DNA of 44,786 nt from an uncultured Blautia sp. (GCA_900539145.1 UQAX01000019.1:1-44786), one strand, 5' to 3'. Counted from the stretch's first letter, positions 34,336-42,635 are shown. Numbers and translations are program-made. Notes: generated by a model from the sequence alone, not told the origin.

Positions 34336-34703
34336 GCTTCAACCTCCTCATAGAATTCTGCTGTTTTTTCTACACACTCTTCTTTTGAAATTCCAATCTC
34401 TTTTCCTTCTTTTACCAGCGTTTTCAGCTTTTGCAGGAAAATATTTTTCCGTTGTTCTACCAACGCCTGATTTCCTGAAACAAAGTTTCCCCTTCCCTTT
34501 ACAGGATAAATAAATCCCTGCTGCTCCAAGAGAGAATATGCTTTTTGTATGGTATTGGGATTAATGGATAACTCCGTAGCCAAGCCTCTTACAGAGGGCA
34601 TTTGCATATCCGGCTCCAAAACTCCTTTAATAATCAGCATTTGAAATTTTTCCACAATTTGTTCATATATGGGTTTTCGATCTCGGTAATCAATAACAAT
34701 CAA
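34332..34703 (-). CDS. GntR-family regulator, YtrA type
   Basis: A 123-residue repressor with a GntR winged helix (YEQIVEKFQMLIIKGVLEPD, then PSVRGLATELSINPNTIQKA) and the short C-terminal dimerisation tail of the YtrA group. This group typically represses the adjacent ABC operon and itself. A TTG start at 34703 is chosen because AAAGGAGG ends 7 bases before it and the protein then begins with IVIDYRDRKPIYEQI, as in relatives. The ATG-started longer frame contains that site. A perfect inverted repeat lies at its promoter. Confidence 0.92.
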   Translation of the reverse strand: MIVIDYRDRKPIYEQIVEKFQMLIIKGVLEPDMQMPSVRGLATELSINPNTIQKAYSLLEQQGFIYPVKGRGNFVSGNQALVEQRKNIFLQKLKTLVKEGKEIGISKEECVEKTAEFYEEVEA

Positions 34704-34739
34704 GGTCTTTCCTCCTTTCCCAGTGTATGACAACTCGTA

Positions 34740-34799
34740 TTAAGTGTACTGTGTATCCTAGTACACTTAAAGTATAATAAAAACGACTTCCCCTGTCAA
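34740..34799 (-). promoter_or_regulatory. Promoter and operator of the YtrA-type ABC operon
   Basis: On the minus strand TTGACA (34794-34799) and TATACT (34771-34776) are 17 bases apart. Directly downstream TTAAGTGTACT (34740-34750) and AGTACACTTAA (34760-34770) form a perfect 11-bp inverted repeat with a 9-base spacer that covers the transcription start. This is a clear autoregulatory repressor site. Confidence 0.85.
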
Positions 34800-34816
34800 G
34801 AGAAAATCGTTTTTCC
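34777..34816 (-). terminator. Terminator of the aspartate kinase operon
   Basis: On the minus strand AAAAACGA (34807-34814) pairs with TCGTTTTT (34779-34786). The following T-run is formed by the stem end and ATTATA. The hairpin loop contains the -35 of the next operon, so terminator and promoter share the same bases. Confidence 0.65.
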
Positions 34817-35758
34817 TTACATTACATTCTGCGGTTTTCCATTTTCCCACGCTCTCACATTTTCAAATGCAATATGCGCACGTTTCACCATAGCTTCCTT
34901 TGTAGCGAATGCCACATGCGGTGTCACAAGAATATTTTTCGCATGGAACAAAGGATGTGTTTTTTCCACTGGTGGCTCTTTTTCAAATACATCTACACAA
35001 GCTCCTGCAATTTTTCCTTCATTCAGCGCTTCTGCCAAAGCTTCGCTGTCCACAACAGGACCTCTTGCAGTATTGATAAGCACTGCATTTTCTTTCATCA
35101 ATGCCAGTTTTTCTTTGTTTATCAAATGTGTTGTCTCTTGATTTAAAGGCACATGTAAAGAAACAACATCACAGACAGATAAAAGTTCTTCCAGTGTTAC
35201 AAATTTTACACCTTCTATCTCCTTTGGGGTTCTACTGTACGCATAGACTTCACATCCAAAGGCCTTTGCAATACGGGCTACTCTTGTTCCGATTGCCCCT
35301 GCGCCCACGATACCGAATTTCTTGCCTTCCAGCTCAAATCCCACTAAACCGTCTTTTGTCCCTTGGTTTCTCACAGCAGTATCACACTGTGCAATCCTGC
35401 GATACAAAGAAATCAACATGCCAAAAACCAAATCGGATACGGCTGCCGTAGAATATCCGGCACAGTTGCATACACAAATTCCCTTTTTCTTACATAATTC
35501 CAAAGGAATGTGATCCACACCCGTAAAAGCAACTGACAAAAGTTTTAATTTTTCACAGCCTTCTATCACTTCTTCACTTAAAGGAAGATTTGCCACTACA
35601 AGAATGTCTGCGTCTTTTCCTCTCTCAATTAAAGTCTCTGTGTCAGTTACTCTTGTGTCATAGTATACAATTTCTACGTCTTTGGAAATCTTTTCCTCTG
35701 CTATTTCCAAGAGCTTCTCATTTTCTACACCTAACGGTTCAATAATTACTAATTTCAC
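34817..35758 (-). CDS. D-isomer-specific 2-hydroxyacid dehydrogenase
   Basis: A 313-residue NAD(P)-dependent oxidoreductase of the D-lactate/phosphoglycerate dehydrogenase superfamily. The nucleotide loop is GIVGAGAIGTRVARIAKAFG. The catalytic triad is visible as Arg in NTARGPVVD, Glu in DVFEKEPP and His in TPHVAFAT. The substrate cannot be fixed. No serine-pathway ACT domain is present, so it is probably not SerA. The start is GTG with AAGAGGTG upstream, 11 bases after the aspartate kinase stop, so the two genes are an operon. Confidence 0.88.
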   Translation of the reverse strand: MKLVIIEPLGVENEKLLEIAEEKISKDVEIVYYDTRVTDTETLIERGKDADILVVANLPLSEEVIEGCEKLKLLSVAFTGVDHIPLELCKKKGICVCNCAGYSTAAVSDLVFGMLISLYRRIAQCDTAVRNQGTKDGLVGFELEGKKFGIVGAGAIGTRVARIAKAFGCEVYAYSRTPKEIEGVKFVTLEELLSVCDVVSLHVPLNQETTHLINKEKLALMKENAVLINTARGPVVDSEALAEALNEGKIAGACVDVFEKEPPVEKTHPLFHAKNILVTPHVAFATKEAMVKRAHIAFENVRAWENGKPQNVM

Positions 35759-35769
35759 GAAATCACCTC

Positions 35770-37089
35770 TTAAATCTGTGTTTCTACAAAAATATCATAC
35801 AGCGCTTTAATTGCCACTTCAAAGTCTTCATTTTTCACGCCTACAATGATGTTTAACTCACTGGAACCCTGATCAATCATTTTAACATTGACATTGGCAT
35901 GTGCAAGCGCAGCGAAAATTCTTGCAGCAGTACCACGGTTTGAACGCATGCCCCTACCAACTACGGCAATCAAAGCCAAATCTGACTCTAATTCCATGTA
36001 GTCCGGATTTACGGTTCTATGTACGCCTGCAATTACCTGCTGCTCTTTTTCTGCAAACTCATCCTGATGGATAAACACAGTCATAGTATCAATTCCTGAC
36101 GGAATATGCTCAAAGGAAATCCCCTGTTCTTCTAATACCTGTAATACCTTTCGTCCAAAACCGATTTCCGCATTCATCATAGATTTTTCAATAAACAGAG
36201 AACAGAACCCTTTTTTTCCGGCAATACCGGTAATGGTATACAGCGGTTTTTTGCAGGTATCTTCTACAATCATCGTTCCTTCTGCTTCCGGCTCATTGGT
36301 ATTTTTGATGTTAATCGGAATGCCTGCTTTTCTTACAGGAAAAATTGCATCCTCATGAAGAACCGTTGCTCCCATGTAAGAAAGCTCTCGAAGCTCACGA
36401 TAAGTAATGGTATCAATGGACTTTGGATTTGATACAATTCTCGGATCTGTTACCATAACTCCGGAAACGTCTGTCCAGTTTTCGTAAAGGTCTACATCTA
36501 AAGCTCCTGCAAGAATAGAACCGGTAATATCTGAACCGCCTCTGGAAAAAGTCTTGATTTCCCCGTTTTCCTTTGCGCCGTAAAATCCCGGTACAACTGC
36601 CCGTTCTATGTTATTTAATTTCTTGGCAACCAAAAGCTCTGTAATTCCTGCGTCAAACTGTCCGTTTCCGTCAAAACGGATAATTTCTGCCGGATCCACA
36701 AATTCATAGCCCAAATACGCCGCCATGATTTTTCCGTTTAAATATTCCCCTCTGGACGCAGCGTATTCTTTTCCAATCTGATTTTTAAAGTTCTCTTTTA
36801 CTTCTTCGAATTCCTTTTCCAATGACATAGAAATCTGCAATCCGTCAATAATTTCCTGATAGCGAGCTTTGATTTCTTCTAAAATCTTCTGAAATCTCTC
36901 TTCATCGTCTGCTGCCTCATAACAGGCATAAAGTAAATCCGTAACCTTTGTATCCTCTGAAAAACGTTTTCCGGGTGCAGACGGAACAACATATCTTCTG
37001 CTTTCATCTGCACGAATAATTTTCCCTACTTTTTCAAACTGTTCTGCACTGGCAAGAGAACTTCCACCGAATTTCACAACTTTTTTCAT
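35770..37089 (-). CDS. Aspartate kinase
   Basis: A 439-residue monofunctional aspartokinase, the first step of lysine, methionine and threonine synthesis. The N-terminus KVVKFGGSSLASAEQF is the kinase signature. TFSRGGSDITGSILAGALD is the ATP/aspartate region. Two ACT motifs are near the C-terminus (ITGIAGKKGFCSLFIEKSMM and LALIAVVGRGMRSNRGTAAR). AGGAGG lies 7 bases before the ATG at 37089. The longer frame to 37149 is rejected because it begins before this site. Its leader is unusual, with a promoter within an inverted repeat, a terminator-like hairpin and a 43-codon frame overlapping its start. Confidence 0.95.
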   Translation of the reverse strand: MKKVVKFGGSSLASAEQFEKVGKIIRADESRRYVVPSAPGKRFSEDTKVTDLLYACYEAADDEERFQKILEEIKARYQEIIDGLQISMSLEKEFEEVKENFKNQIGKEYAASRGEYLNGKIMAAYLGYEFVDPAEIIRFDGNGQFDAGITELLVAKKLNNIERAVVPGFYGAKENGEIKTFSRGGSDITGSILAGALDVDLYENWTDVSGVMVTDPRIVSNPKSIDTITYRELRELSYMGATVLHEDAIFPVRKAGIPINIKNTNEPEAEGTMIVEDTCKKPLYTITGIAGKKGFCSLFIEKSMMNAEIGFGRKVLQVLEEQGISFEHIPSGIDTMTVFIHQDEFAEKEQQVIAGVHRTVNPDYMELESDLALIAVVGRGMRSNRGTAARIFAALAHANVNVKMIDQGSSELNIIVGVKNEDFEVAIKALYDIFVETQI

Positions 37090-37217
37090 TCCATATCCTC
37101 CTGAGCATATTCTTTTACACAACGTAAAAAAGATTGCGCAATAGCGCAATCTCCGCGCGCGAGCGGTTCACAAAGTGATACTTTCATCTCCGCGCGCTGC
37201 GCATCTTCGCGGAGCAT
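37086..37217 (-). CDS. Possible 43-residue leader peptide before aspartate kinase
   Basis: An open frame of 43 codons starts at ATG 37217 and stops in TGA at 37088-37086. The stop shares the ATGA bases of the aspartate kinase start. It reads MLREDAQRAEMKVSLC and ends KEYAQEDME. It passes through the GC-rich repeat and the terminator-like hairpin. No good ribosome binding site precedes its ATG. A second in-frame ATG at 37187 has GGAG touching it. It may be real, or just a stop-free repeat. It is not enriched in lysine, threonine or methionine. Confidence 0.3.
   Translation of the reverse strand: MLREDAQRAEMKVSLCEPLARGDCAIAQSFLRCVKEYAQEDME
37125..37150 (-). terminator. Terminator-like hairpin in the aspartate kinase leader
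   Basis: On the minus strand GATTGCGC-TATT-GCGCAATC is a perfect 8-bp stem followed by TTTTTT, 36-40 bases before the aspartate kinase ATG and downstream of its predicted promoter. It could be an attenuator, or a boundary of the upstream transcript. Confidence 0.65.
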
Positions 37218-37254
37218 TATTTATTTCATAGGACGAAATTTCCTATGAAATAAA
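37151..37254. repeat. REP-like GC-rich palindromic element
   Basis: The element contains two copies of CGCGCGGAGAT (minus strand) flanking AAAGT-ATC-ACTTT, a CTCCGCG/CGCGGAG hairpin, and an 18-bp perfect inverted repeat (37217-37234 with 37242-37259) separated by 7 bases. Its GC-richness contrasts with neighbouring DNA. It resembles dispersed intergenic palindromes, but only one copy is in the window. Confidence 0.55.
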
Positions 37255-37282
37255 TAATAGCCTTTCATGCATAAAATGTCTA
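37254..37282 (-). promoter_or_regulatory. Promoter for aspartate kinase
   Basis: On the minus strand TAGACA (37277-37282) and TATTAT (37254-37259) are 17 bases apart. The -10 lies in one arm of the 18-bp inverted repeat, which predicts a leader of about 155 bases. Confidence 0.6.
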
Positions 37283-37289
37283 GCTTTTT

Positions 37290-38174
37290 CTAATTTTTCC
37301 CTTTTCCTTTATCTGATAAAATAAGTCCGGCAAAGACCAAGGCTGCTCCGATTGCTGATACAACCGTTATTTTTTCTCCTAAAACAAAAGCAGAAGCGAT
37401 AATTGTTACAACAGGAGAAAGGTATAAATAAACAGCCGTACGTACTGCACCTAAAAGCTTTACCGCCAAATTCCATGTCACAAAGCAAAGGGCAGAAGCT
37501 CCAATTCCTAAAAATAACATATTACCTAAATAGACAGGATTACGAAATCTTTCTAATCTCCATTCAAATCCCATAAGAAATACCGGGATAATCATAAAGA
37601 AAATACCATAAAAGAAAATATGGCGTGTACTTTGAATAACGGAAATTCCAAAAGAACCGATTTTTTTCACCAGCACAGAATAACAAGCCCATACAAATGC
37701 CGCCAGAAATGCCAAAATATCTCCTTTCGGATTTAAAGAAAAAGCACTGCTCCCATGTACACTAATGAGAATAATTCCGGTAATACTTGTAAGAAATCCT
37801 ATAAAAAATCCTGTTTTCAACTTTTCTTCTTTTAAAAATATTCTCCCTAAAATCGCAGTAAAAAAAGGAGCTGTGGCAATAATAATCCCTACATTAGAAG
37901 CATAAGTATACGTCAAGGCAATATTCTCCAAAAGGAAATAAAAAGTCACTCCGGTAATCCCTGCACCAATAAAATACAATTCCTGTTTTCTGTTGCTTAC
38001 AGATAAACCCTGATGGTTCATGAGTAAAAGTATAAAATACCCCATCAAAAAACGCATAAATAAAATTTCAATGGGTGTAAATGCCTTTAATAAGACCTTT
38101 GTCGCAATAAAAGTCGTTCCCCAGACACAAATGGTAAACAATGCCAATACATGTCCTTTTACATTTTCTTTCAT
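37290..38174 (-). CDS. EamA/DMT family transporter
   Basis: A 294-residue membrane protein with ten hydrophobic helices in two homologous halves. The first begins HVLALFTICVWGTTFIATKV and the second GDILAFLAAFVWACYSVLVK, the EamA repeat. It would export or import a small metabolite such as an amino acid, with the substrate unknown. GGAGGGAG precedes the ATG. It lies 59 bases downstream of pyrI, beyond a terminator, with no obvious promoter of its own. Confidence 0.92.
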   Translation of the reverse strand: MKENVKGHVLALFTICVWGTTFIATKVLLKAFTPIEILFMRFLMGYFILLLMNHQGLSVSNRKQELYFIGAGITGVTFYFLLENIALTYTYASNVGIIIATAPFFTAILGRIFLKEEKLKTGFFIGFLTSITGIILISVHGSSAFSLNPKGDILAFLAAFVWACYSVLVKKIGSFGISVIQSTRHIFFYGIFFMIIPVFLMGFEWRLERFRNPVYLGNMLFLGIGASALCFVTWNLAVKLLGAVRTAVYLYLSPVVTIIASAFVLGEKITVVSAIGAALVFAGLILSDKGKGKN

Positions 38175-38189
38175 AAACTCCCTCCCTCT

Positions 38190-38228
38190 AAAGAAACCGG
38201 CAGACTCTGCTTCCAGATGACTGCCGGT
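38190..38228 (-). terminator. Terminator after pyrBI
   Basis: On the minus strand ACCGGCAG (38221-38228) pairs with CTGCCGGT (38196-38203), a perfect 8-bp stem with a 17-base loop. TTCTTT follows. The T-run is short, so read-through into the EamA gene is possible. Confidence 0.65.
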
Positions 38229-38233
38229 AAACT

Positions 38234-38671
38234 TTATTTATTTCTGTTTCCTCTGTACTTTTCTTCACAATATTTACAACGATATATTTCCTTCTCAGGA
38301 TCTGCCAGAATAAATACATGATCCAGTTTCTGTTCAATAGAAGTAATACAACGTGGATTTTTACAGCGAATCACATTTCGGATTTCTTTTGGAAGAGAAA
38401 GTTCCTTCTTCTCTACAATTTCTCCGTCTTTAATAATATTTACCGTAATATTATGGTCGATAAATCCCAGAATATCTAAATTTAATGAATCGATGGGACA
38501 TTCTACTTTAATAATGTCTTTACGTCCCATTTTATCACTTCTGGCATTTTTGATAATTGCCACACAGCAATCCAATGTATCCAACTTTAAGTCATCATAA
38601 ATTGTCATGCTCTTCCCTGCTTTAATATGGTCTAAAACCACACCTTCACTTAAACGGCCTACATTTAACAT
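38234..38671 (-). CDS. pyrI: Aspartate carbamoyltransferase regulatory subunit
   Basis: A 145-residue allosteric subunit. The N-terminal nucleotide-binding domain begins NVGRLSEGVVLDHIKAGKSM. The C-terminal zinc domain has CKNPRCIT and CKYCEEKY, giving four cysteines. It binds pyrimidine/purine nucleotides to tune PyrB activity. Its start overlaps the pyrB stop by 7 bases. Presence of PyrI means ATCase is feedback-controlled at protein level, unlike in B. subtilis, where PyrB has no regulatory subunit. Confidence 0.96.
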   Translation of the reverse strand: MLNVGRLSEGVVLDHIKAGKSMTIYDDLKLDTLDCCVAIIKNARSDKMGRKDIIKVECPIDSLNLDILGFIDHNITVNIIKDGEIVEKKELSLPKEIRNVIRCKNPRCITSIEQKLDHVFILADPEKEIYRCKYCEEKYRGNRNK

Positions 38672-39591
38672 AAGTCTACCCCCATTCCCAACAAGCTTAA
38701 AATCAATGCCATTCTCACGTAAACACCATACTGTACCTGTTTGAAATAAGCTGCTCTTGGATCAGTATCTACCTCTACAGAAATTTCATTTACTCTTGGC
38801 AATGGATGGAGCACCAACATATCTTCTCTTGCCAGCGCCATTTTTGCTTTATCTAAGATATAAAAGTCCTTCATTCTCACGTAGTCTTCTTCGTTAAAGA
38901 AACGTTCTCTCTGTACACGTGTCATATACAGAAGATCAAGACTTGGCATAGCTTCCTCTAAACGTTCTACTTCTACAAATTCATGACCGCTGGCTTTTAA
39001 AACATCCTCGCGAATATAATCAGGAATACGAAGTTCTTCTGGAGAAATCAAAACAAATTTCACACCATCATACCGCACCAATGCCTCAATTAAAGAATGA
39101 ACGGTTCTGCCAAATTTCAAGTCTCCGCAAAGACCGATTGTAATATTATCCAGTCTTCCCTTCAAAGAACGGATAGTAAGTAAATCCGTAAGTGTCTGTG
39201 TAGGATGCTGATGTCCTCCATCACCTGCATTGATAACAGGAATTTCAGATGCCATAGACGCAACCAACGGTGCACCTTCTTTTGGATGGCGCATGGCACA
39301 GATATCAGCATAACAGGACACTGTGCGTACAGTATCTGCCACACTTTCTCCCTTTGCAGCGGAACTTGAGTTTGCGCTGGAAAATCCTAAAACTTTTCCT
39401 CCCAGACGCATCATGGCAGACTCAAAACTTAAACGTGTTCTTGTACTTGGTTCATAAAACAAGGTTGCTAAGATTTTCCCATCGCATTTATGGGCATATT
39501 TCTCTGGATTTTTTTCAATATCATTGGCAAGATCCAGCACTTTTGCCAATTCTTCTACGGTCAAATCCAACGGACTCATTAAGTGTCTCAT
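38665..39591 (-). CDS. pyrB: Aspartate carbamoyltransferase catalytic subunit
   Basis: A 308-residue enzyme joining carbamoyl-phosphate and aspartate, the committed step of pyrimidine synthesis. FYEPSTRTRLSFE is the carbamoyl-phosphate motif. INAGDGGHQHPTQTLTDL and LHPLPRVNEIS are active-site segments. AGGAGG lies 7 bases upstream. It is first in pyrBI, with a promoter inside the end of the preceding gene. No PyrR-type leader was recognised. Confidence 0.98.
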   Translation of the reverse strand: MRHLMSPLDLTVEELAKVLDLANDIEKNPEKYAHKCDGKILATLFYEPSTRTRLSFESAMMRLGGKVLGFSSANSSSAAKGESVADTVRTVSCYADICAMRHPKEGAPLVASMASEIPVINAGDGGHQHPTQTLTDLLTIRSLKGRLDNITIGLCGDLKFGRTVHSLIEALVRYDGVKFVLISPEELRIPDYIREDVLKASGHEFVEVERLEEAMPSLDLLYMTRVQRERFFNEEDYVRMKDFYILDKAKMALAREDMLVLHPLPRVNEISVEVDTDPRAAYFKQVQYGVYVRMALILSLLGMGVDLC

Positions 39592-39611
39592 AGATTACCT
39601 CCTATGTGTTC

Positions 39612-40031
39612 TCAAGCTTTATCATCACGTACTATCATATAACAGTTATCTCTACATTTCAAGAATTTTTCATAGATTATTCCAACCAAAAACCATACCG
39701 GTGCATAGTCCAGCCGAATAACTCCTTTGTACTGAAAAGGGCTGTTGCTGTAATCCCACGGACACATATTATAATGCTTTAAAAACATACCGGAAAAATA
39801 CTCCACTGTAAAAATCCCCGCCATATAAACACCGCCTCGAAATGCCAATGGCAGTTTCTTCATCTTCTTTGAAAGAGGCCCGATAAACGCTGCCATTCCA
39901 TATATGGGAAACATCCATAATGAAGAATAACCTGTCAATTTCCAATTCTCACTGCCTAAAGCATGCAGACCTGTCCAGAAAATTTCCATTCCCCATCCTA
40001 ATACTCCACATTTTAAAAAATCACCCTTCAT
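39612..40031 (-). CDS. CmpB-like putative ABC transporter permease (PF06541 type)
   Basis: A 139-residue membrane protein with four hydrophobic helices. The family pattern is clear: VLGWGMEIFWTGLHAL, SSLWMFPIYGMAAFIGPL, then VEYFSGMFLKHYNMCPWDYS. Despite the family name, no ATPase partner is near and its activity is unknown. AAGGAG 9 bases upstream supports the start at 40031. The frame open to 40103 lacks such a site. The pyrB promoter lies in its last codons. Confidence 0.82.
   Translation of the reverse strand: MKGDFLKCGVLGWGMEIFWTGLHALGSENWKLTGYSSLWMFPIYGMAAFIGPLSKKMKKLPLAFRGGVYMAGIFTVEYFSGMFLKHYNMCPWDYSNSPFQYKGVIRLDYAPVWFLVGIIYEKFLKCRDNCYMIVRDDKA
39634..39662 (-). promoter_or_regulatory. 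pyrBI promoter
   Basis: TTGAAA (39657-39662, minus strand) and TATGAT (39634-39639) are 17 bases apart within the 3' end of the CmpB-like gene, about 43 bases before the pyrB start. Confidence 0.6.
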
Positions 40032-40097
40032 GTTCTCTTTCTCCTTATTTACTTTCCTTGTATTATGAAACGAAAATACCATTTTTATACAAAAAAC

Positions 40098-40126
40098 TTG
40101 CACAGTTTAAACTGGCGGTGTATCAT
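40098..40126 (+). promoter_or_regulatory. pheA promoter
   Basis: TTGCAC (40098-40103) and TATCAT (40121-40126) are 17 bases apart, about 38 bases before the pheA start. Confidence 0.6.
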
Positions 40127-40164
40127 AGTGCTCATAGATTATGGATTTAGAAAGGATTTCTATA

Positions 40165-41298
40165 ATGATACCGAATTTACAGGATTTAAGAAAAGAAATA
40201 GATGATATTGATGAGCAGATGACCGCTTTATTTGAAAAAAGAATGGCAATCGCAGAACAAGTCGCACGCTTTAAAATCGAAAATAAAAAACCTGTTTTTG
40301 ACCGAAACAGAGAACTGGAAAAATTACAGTCTGTGTCAGAAAAAGCCCACAGTAATTTTAACCGCTGCGGTATTCAGGAATTATATCAACAAATTATGTC
40401 CATCAGCAGAAAACGCCAATACCAGCTTCTTCAAGAACATGGAATATTTCAAAAAAATCTCTTTACTCCTGTGGAAAAACTGGAAAAAGAAAATGTAAGT
40501 GTTGTCTTCCAAGGAGTGGAAGGAGCATACAGCCATGCTGCTATGCGCTGCTTCTTCGGTTCTTCTATTCGCAGTTACCATGTAGACACATGGAAAGATG
40601 CTATGGAAGAAATCAAACATGGTCGTGCACTCTATGCTGTACTTCCTATTGAAAACTCAACCGCCGGCATTGTACAGGACAATTACGATTTGCTTACTGC
40701 CTACGACCATGTTATCGTAGGAGAACAAATTATCCCTTGCCAGCATGTTTTAGCGGGTATACCGGGAAGTACCCTTTCCGACATTCAACATGTATATTCT
40801 CACCCACAGGCCTTAATGCAGTGCCGAGAATTTCTGGACAGCAATGAAAACTGGTGTACACATGATTTCAGCAATACCGCTGCCGCTGCAAAAAAAGTTG
40901 CATTGGAAAAGGATAAGACACAGGCAGCCATTGCAAGTCCTTATGCTGCCGAATATTTTGGACTTTCTGTTTTAAAAGAAGGAATTTTCTCTAATCCGGA
41001 AAATTCCACTCGCTTTATTATTGTCACGAAAAATAAAATTTATCAAAAAGATGCTTCTAAAATCAGTGTTAGCTATGAACTGCCTCATGAAAGCGGAAGC
41101 TTATACAACAGTCTGTCTCATTTTATTTACAACGGTTTAAATATGACAAAAATTGAATCTCGACCAATTACCAATCGAAACTGGGAGTACCGTTTTTTCG
41201 TAGACTTTGAAGGAAATTTAAGTGACAGCGCTGTAAAGAATGCTTTATGCGGTTTGAATTTTGAAGTGCAAAACCTCCGTATCCACGGAAATTATTGA
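40165..41298 (+). CDS. pheA: Bifunctional chorismate mutase / prephenate dehydratase
   Basis: A 378-residue enzyme of phenylalanine synthesis. Residues 1-85 are an AroQ-type chorismate mutase (LRKEIDDIDEQMTALFEKRM). About 111-290 is the prephenate dehydratase, with PIENSTAGIVQDNYDLL and the catalytic STRF (281-284). The C-terminal ACT domain contains ESRP (331-334), the phenylalanine-sensing motif. The start at 40165 is set by AAAGGA 8 bases upstream, and an upstream in-frame ATG at 40141 is rejected. The fused form is the P-protein layout. The DUF815 ATPase gene follows after 13 bases. Confidence 0.96.
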   Translation: MIPNLQDLRKEIDDIDEQMTALFEKRMAIAEQVARFKIENKKPVFDRNRELEKLQSVSEKAHSNFNRCGIQELYQQIMSISRKRQYQLLQEHGIFQKNLFTPVEKLEKENVSVVFQGVEGAYSHAAMRCFFGSSIRSYHVDTWKDAMEEIKHGRALYAVLPIENSTAGIVQDNYDLLTAYDHVIVGEQIIPCQHVLAGIPGSTLSDIQHVYSHPQALMQCREFLDSNENWCTHDFSNTAAAAKKVALEKDKTQAAIASPYAAEYFGLSVLKEGIFSNPENSTRFIIVTKNKIYQKDASKISVSYELPHESGSLYNSLSHFIYNGLNMTKIESRPITNRNWEYRFFVDFEGNLSDSAVKNALCGLNFEVQNLRIHGNY

Positions 41299-41311
41299 AA
41301 GGAGTTACTTT

Positions 41312-42622
41312 ATGTTTCATATTGATGAGTGTATTTTATATCGAAATTTTCCTCACGGAGATATTTTAAAAGACATGACAGATGCTTTATCTATCTGCTG
41401 TAAAGAACCCGAATCACCGGAAAAATCAAAATCTCTTTTTTATAGCTGCATGAACCGTTTAGTAGAAATGGCAAATGACTATGGTTTTCGGGGTGATTTA
41501 TGGAACCATTACCTTACATGGCTCTTAGTCAATCATGAAAATGCTTTCAGTGTTTCCTGTGAAATAACAGGGCTGACACACAGCCCGTCTTTAAATGCGC
41601 TGGCTCTCCATGATTTTGCGATTTTTAAAGATTTATTTCACTTGGATTTTTCTGCTTTTGAAAGCTTTTACGGAGCTTCCTCTTGCTGTAACTTAATCAG
41701 CAATTACCAAACAGAACATCAGAGAGGATTATATGTCAACGAGCGTATTTCCGGCAGACTTTCTACTTTGAGCAGTCTTTTGGAAAATTCTGCTTCACCG
41801 GAAGAATTTATGGAGCATATCGTTGACTTTTATAAAGATTTTGGAGTAGGAAAGCTGGGGCTTCATAAAGCTTTTCGTCTGGAACATAAAAATCCGGCTC
41901 AGGCAACCGAAATTATTCCCATTACCAGAGTTGCTCATGTAAAACTTGACGATTTGGTGGGATACGAATTAGAAAAGAAAAAACTCACCGATAATACGGA
42001 AGCCTTTCTGGCAGGAAAGCCCGCCAATAACTGTCTTCTATTTGGTGATGCAGGAACAGGAAAATCCACCTGTATCAAAGCAATTCTCAATCAGTATTAT
42101 GAAAAAGGACTGCGTATTATCGAAGTATATAAACATCAATTTCAGGATTTAAACGATGTAATCGCTCAAATTAAAAACAGAAACTACAAATTTATTATTT
42201 ATATGGACGACTTGTCTTTTGAAGATTTTGAAGTCGAATATAAATACTTAAAGGCTGTTATCGAAGGCGGACTGGAGAAAAAGCCCAACAATGTATTGAT
42301 TTACGCTACTTCAAACCGAAGACATCTTATACGTGAAAGCTTTCGTGATAAGAGTGAACGTGACGATGATTTACATACCAACGATACAGTACAGGAAAAA
42401 TTATCTCTTGTTTCTCGTTTTGGTATTACTATTTATTTTGGTTCACCGGAGAAAAAAGAATTCCAGAACATTGTACTTGCTCTGGCAAAACGAAATGAAA
42501 TCAATATGCCGGAAGATGAAATACTGGCAAAAGCAAATATTTGGGAATTGCAACACGGCGGTCTTTCGGGACGAACTGCACAGCAATTTATTGACTATTT
42601 AAAAGGAACTTTATATTCCTAA
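41312..42622 (+). CDS. DUF815 family AAA+ ATPase
   Basis: A 436-residue predicted ATPase of unknown physiological role. The first 200 residues are helical and unrecognised. The AAA+ core has Walker A GDAGTGKST (245-253) and Walker B FIIYMDD (294-300), followed by a sensor-like LIYATSNRRHLIRESF. The C-terminal GGLSGRTAQQFIDYL matches the DUF815 end. AAAGGAG lies 7 bases before the ATG at 41312. The longer frame overlaps pheA. It appears co-transcribed with pheA, which says little about its role unless the pairing is conserved. Confidence 0.9.
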   Translation: MFHIDECILYRNFPHGDILKDMTDALSICCKEPESPEKSKSLFYSCMNRLVEMANDYGFRGDLWNHYLTWLLVNHENAFSVSCEITGLTHSPSLNALALHDFAIFKDLFHLDFSAFESFYGASSCCNLISNYQTEHQRGLYVNERISGRLSTLSSLLENSASPEEFMEHIVDFYKDFGVGKLGLHKAFRLEHKNPAQATEIIPITRVAHVKLDDLVGYELEKKKLTDNTEAFLAGKPANNCLLFGDAGTGKSTCIKAILNQYYEKGLRIIEVYKHQFQDLNDVIAQIKNRNYKFIIYMDDLSFEDFEVEYKYLKAVIEGGLEKKPNNVLIYATSNRRHLIRESFRDKSERDDDLHTNDTVQEKLSLVSRFGITIYFGSPEKKEFQNIVLALAKRNEINMPEDEILAKANIWELQHGGLSGRTAQQFIDYLKGTLYS

Positions 42623-42635
42623 AATACACTTATAA

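Noticed and set aside
37150..37260. Lysine riboswitch in front of aspartate kinase
   Set aside because: None of the conserved lysine-motif segments is seen. The region is made of GC-rich palindromes instead.
37117..37260. CRISPR-like array in the aspartate kinase leader
   Set aside because: The repeats are short, overlapping and palindromic without regular spacers, and no cas gene is present.
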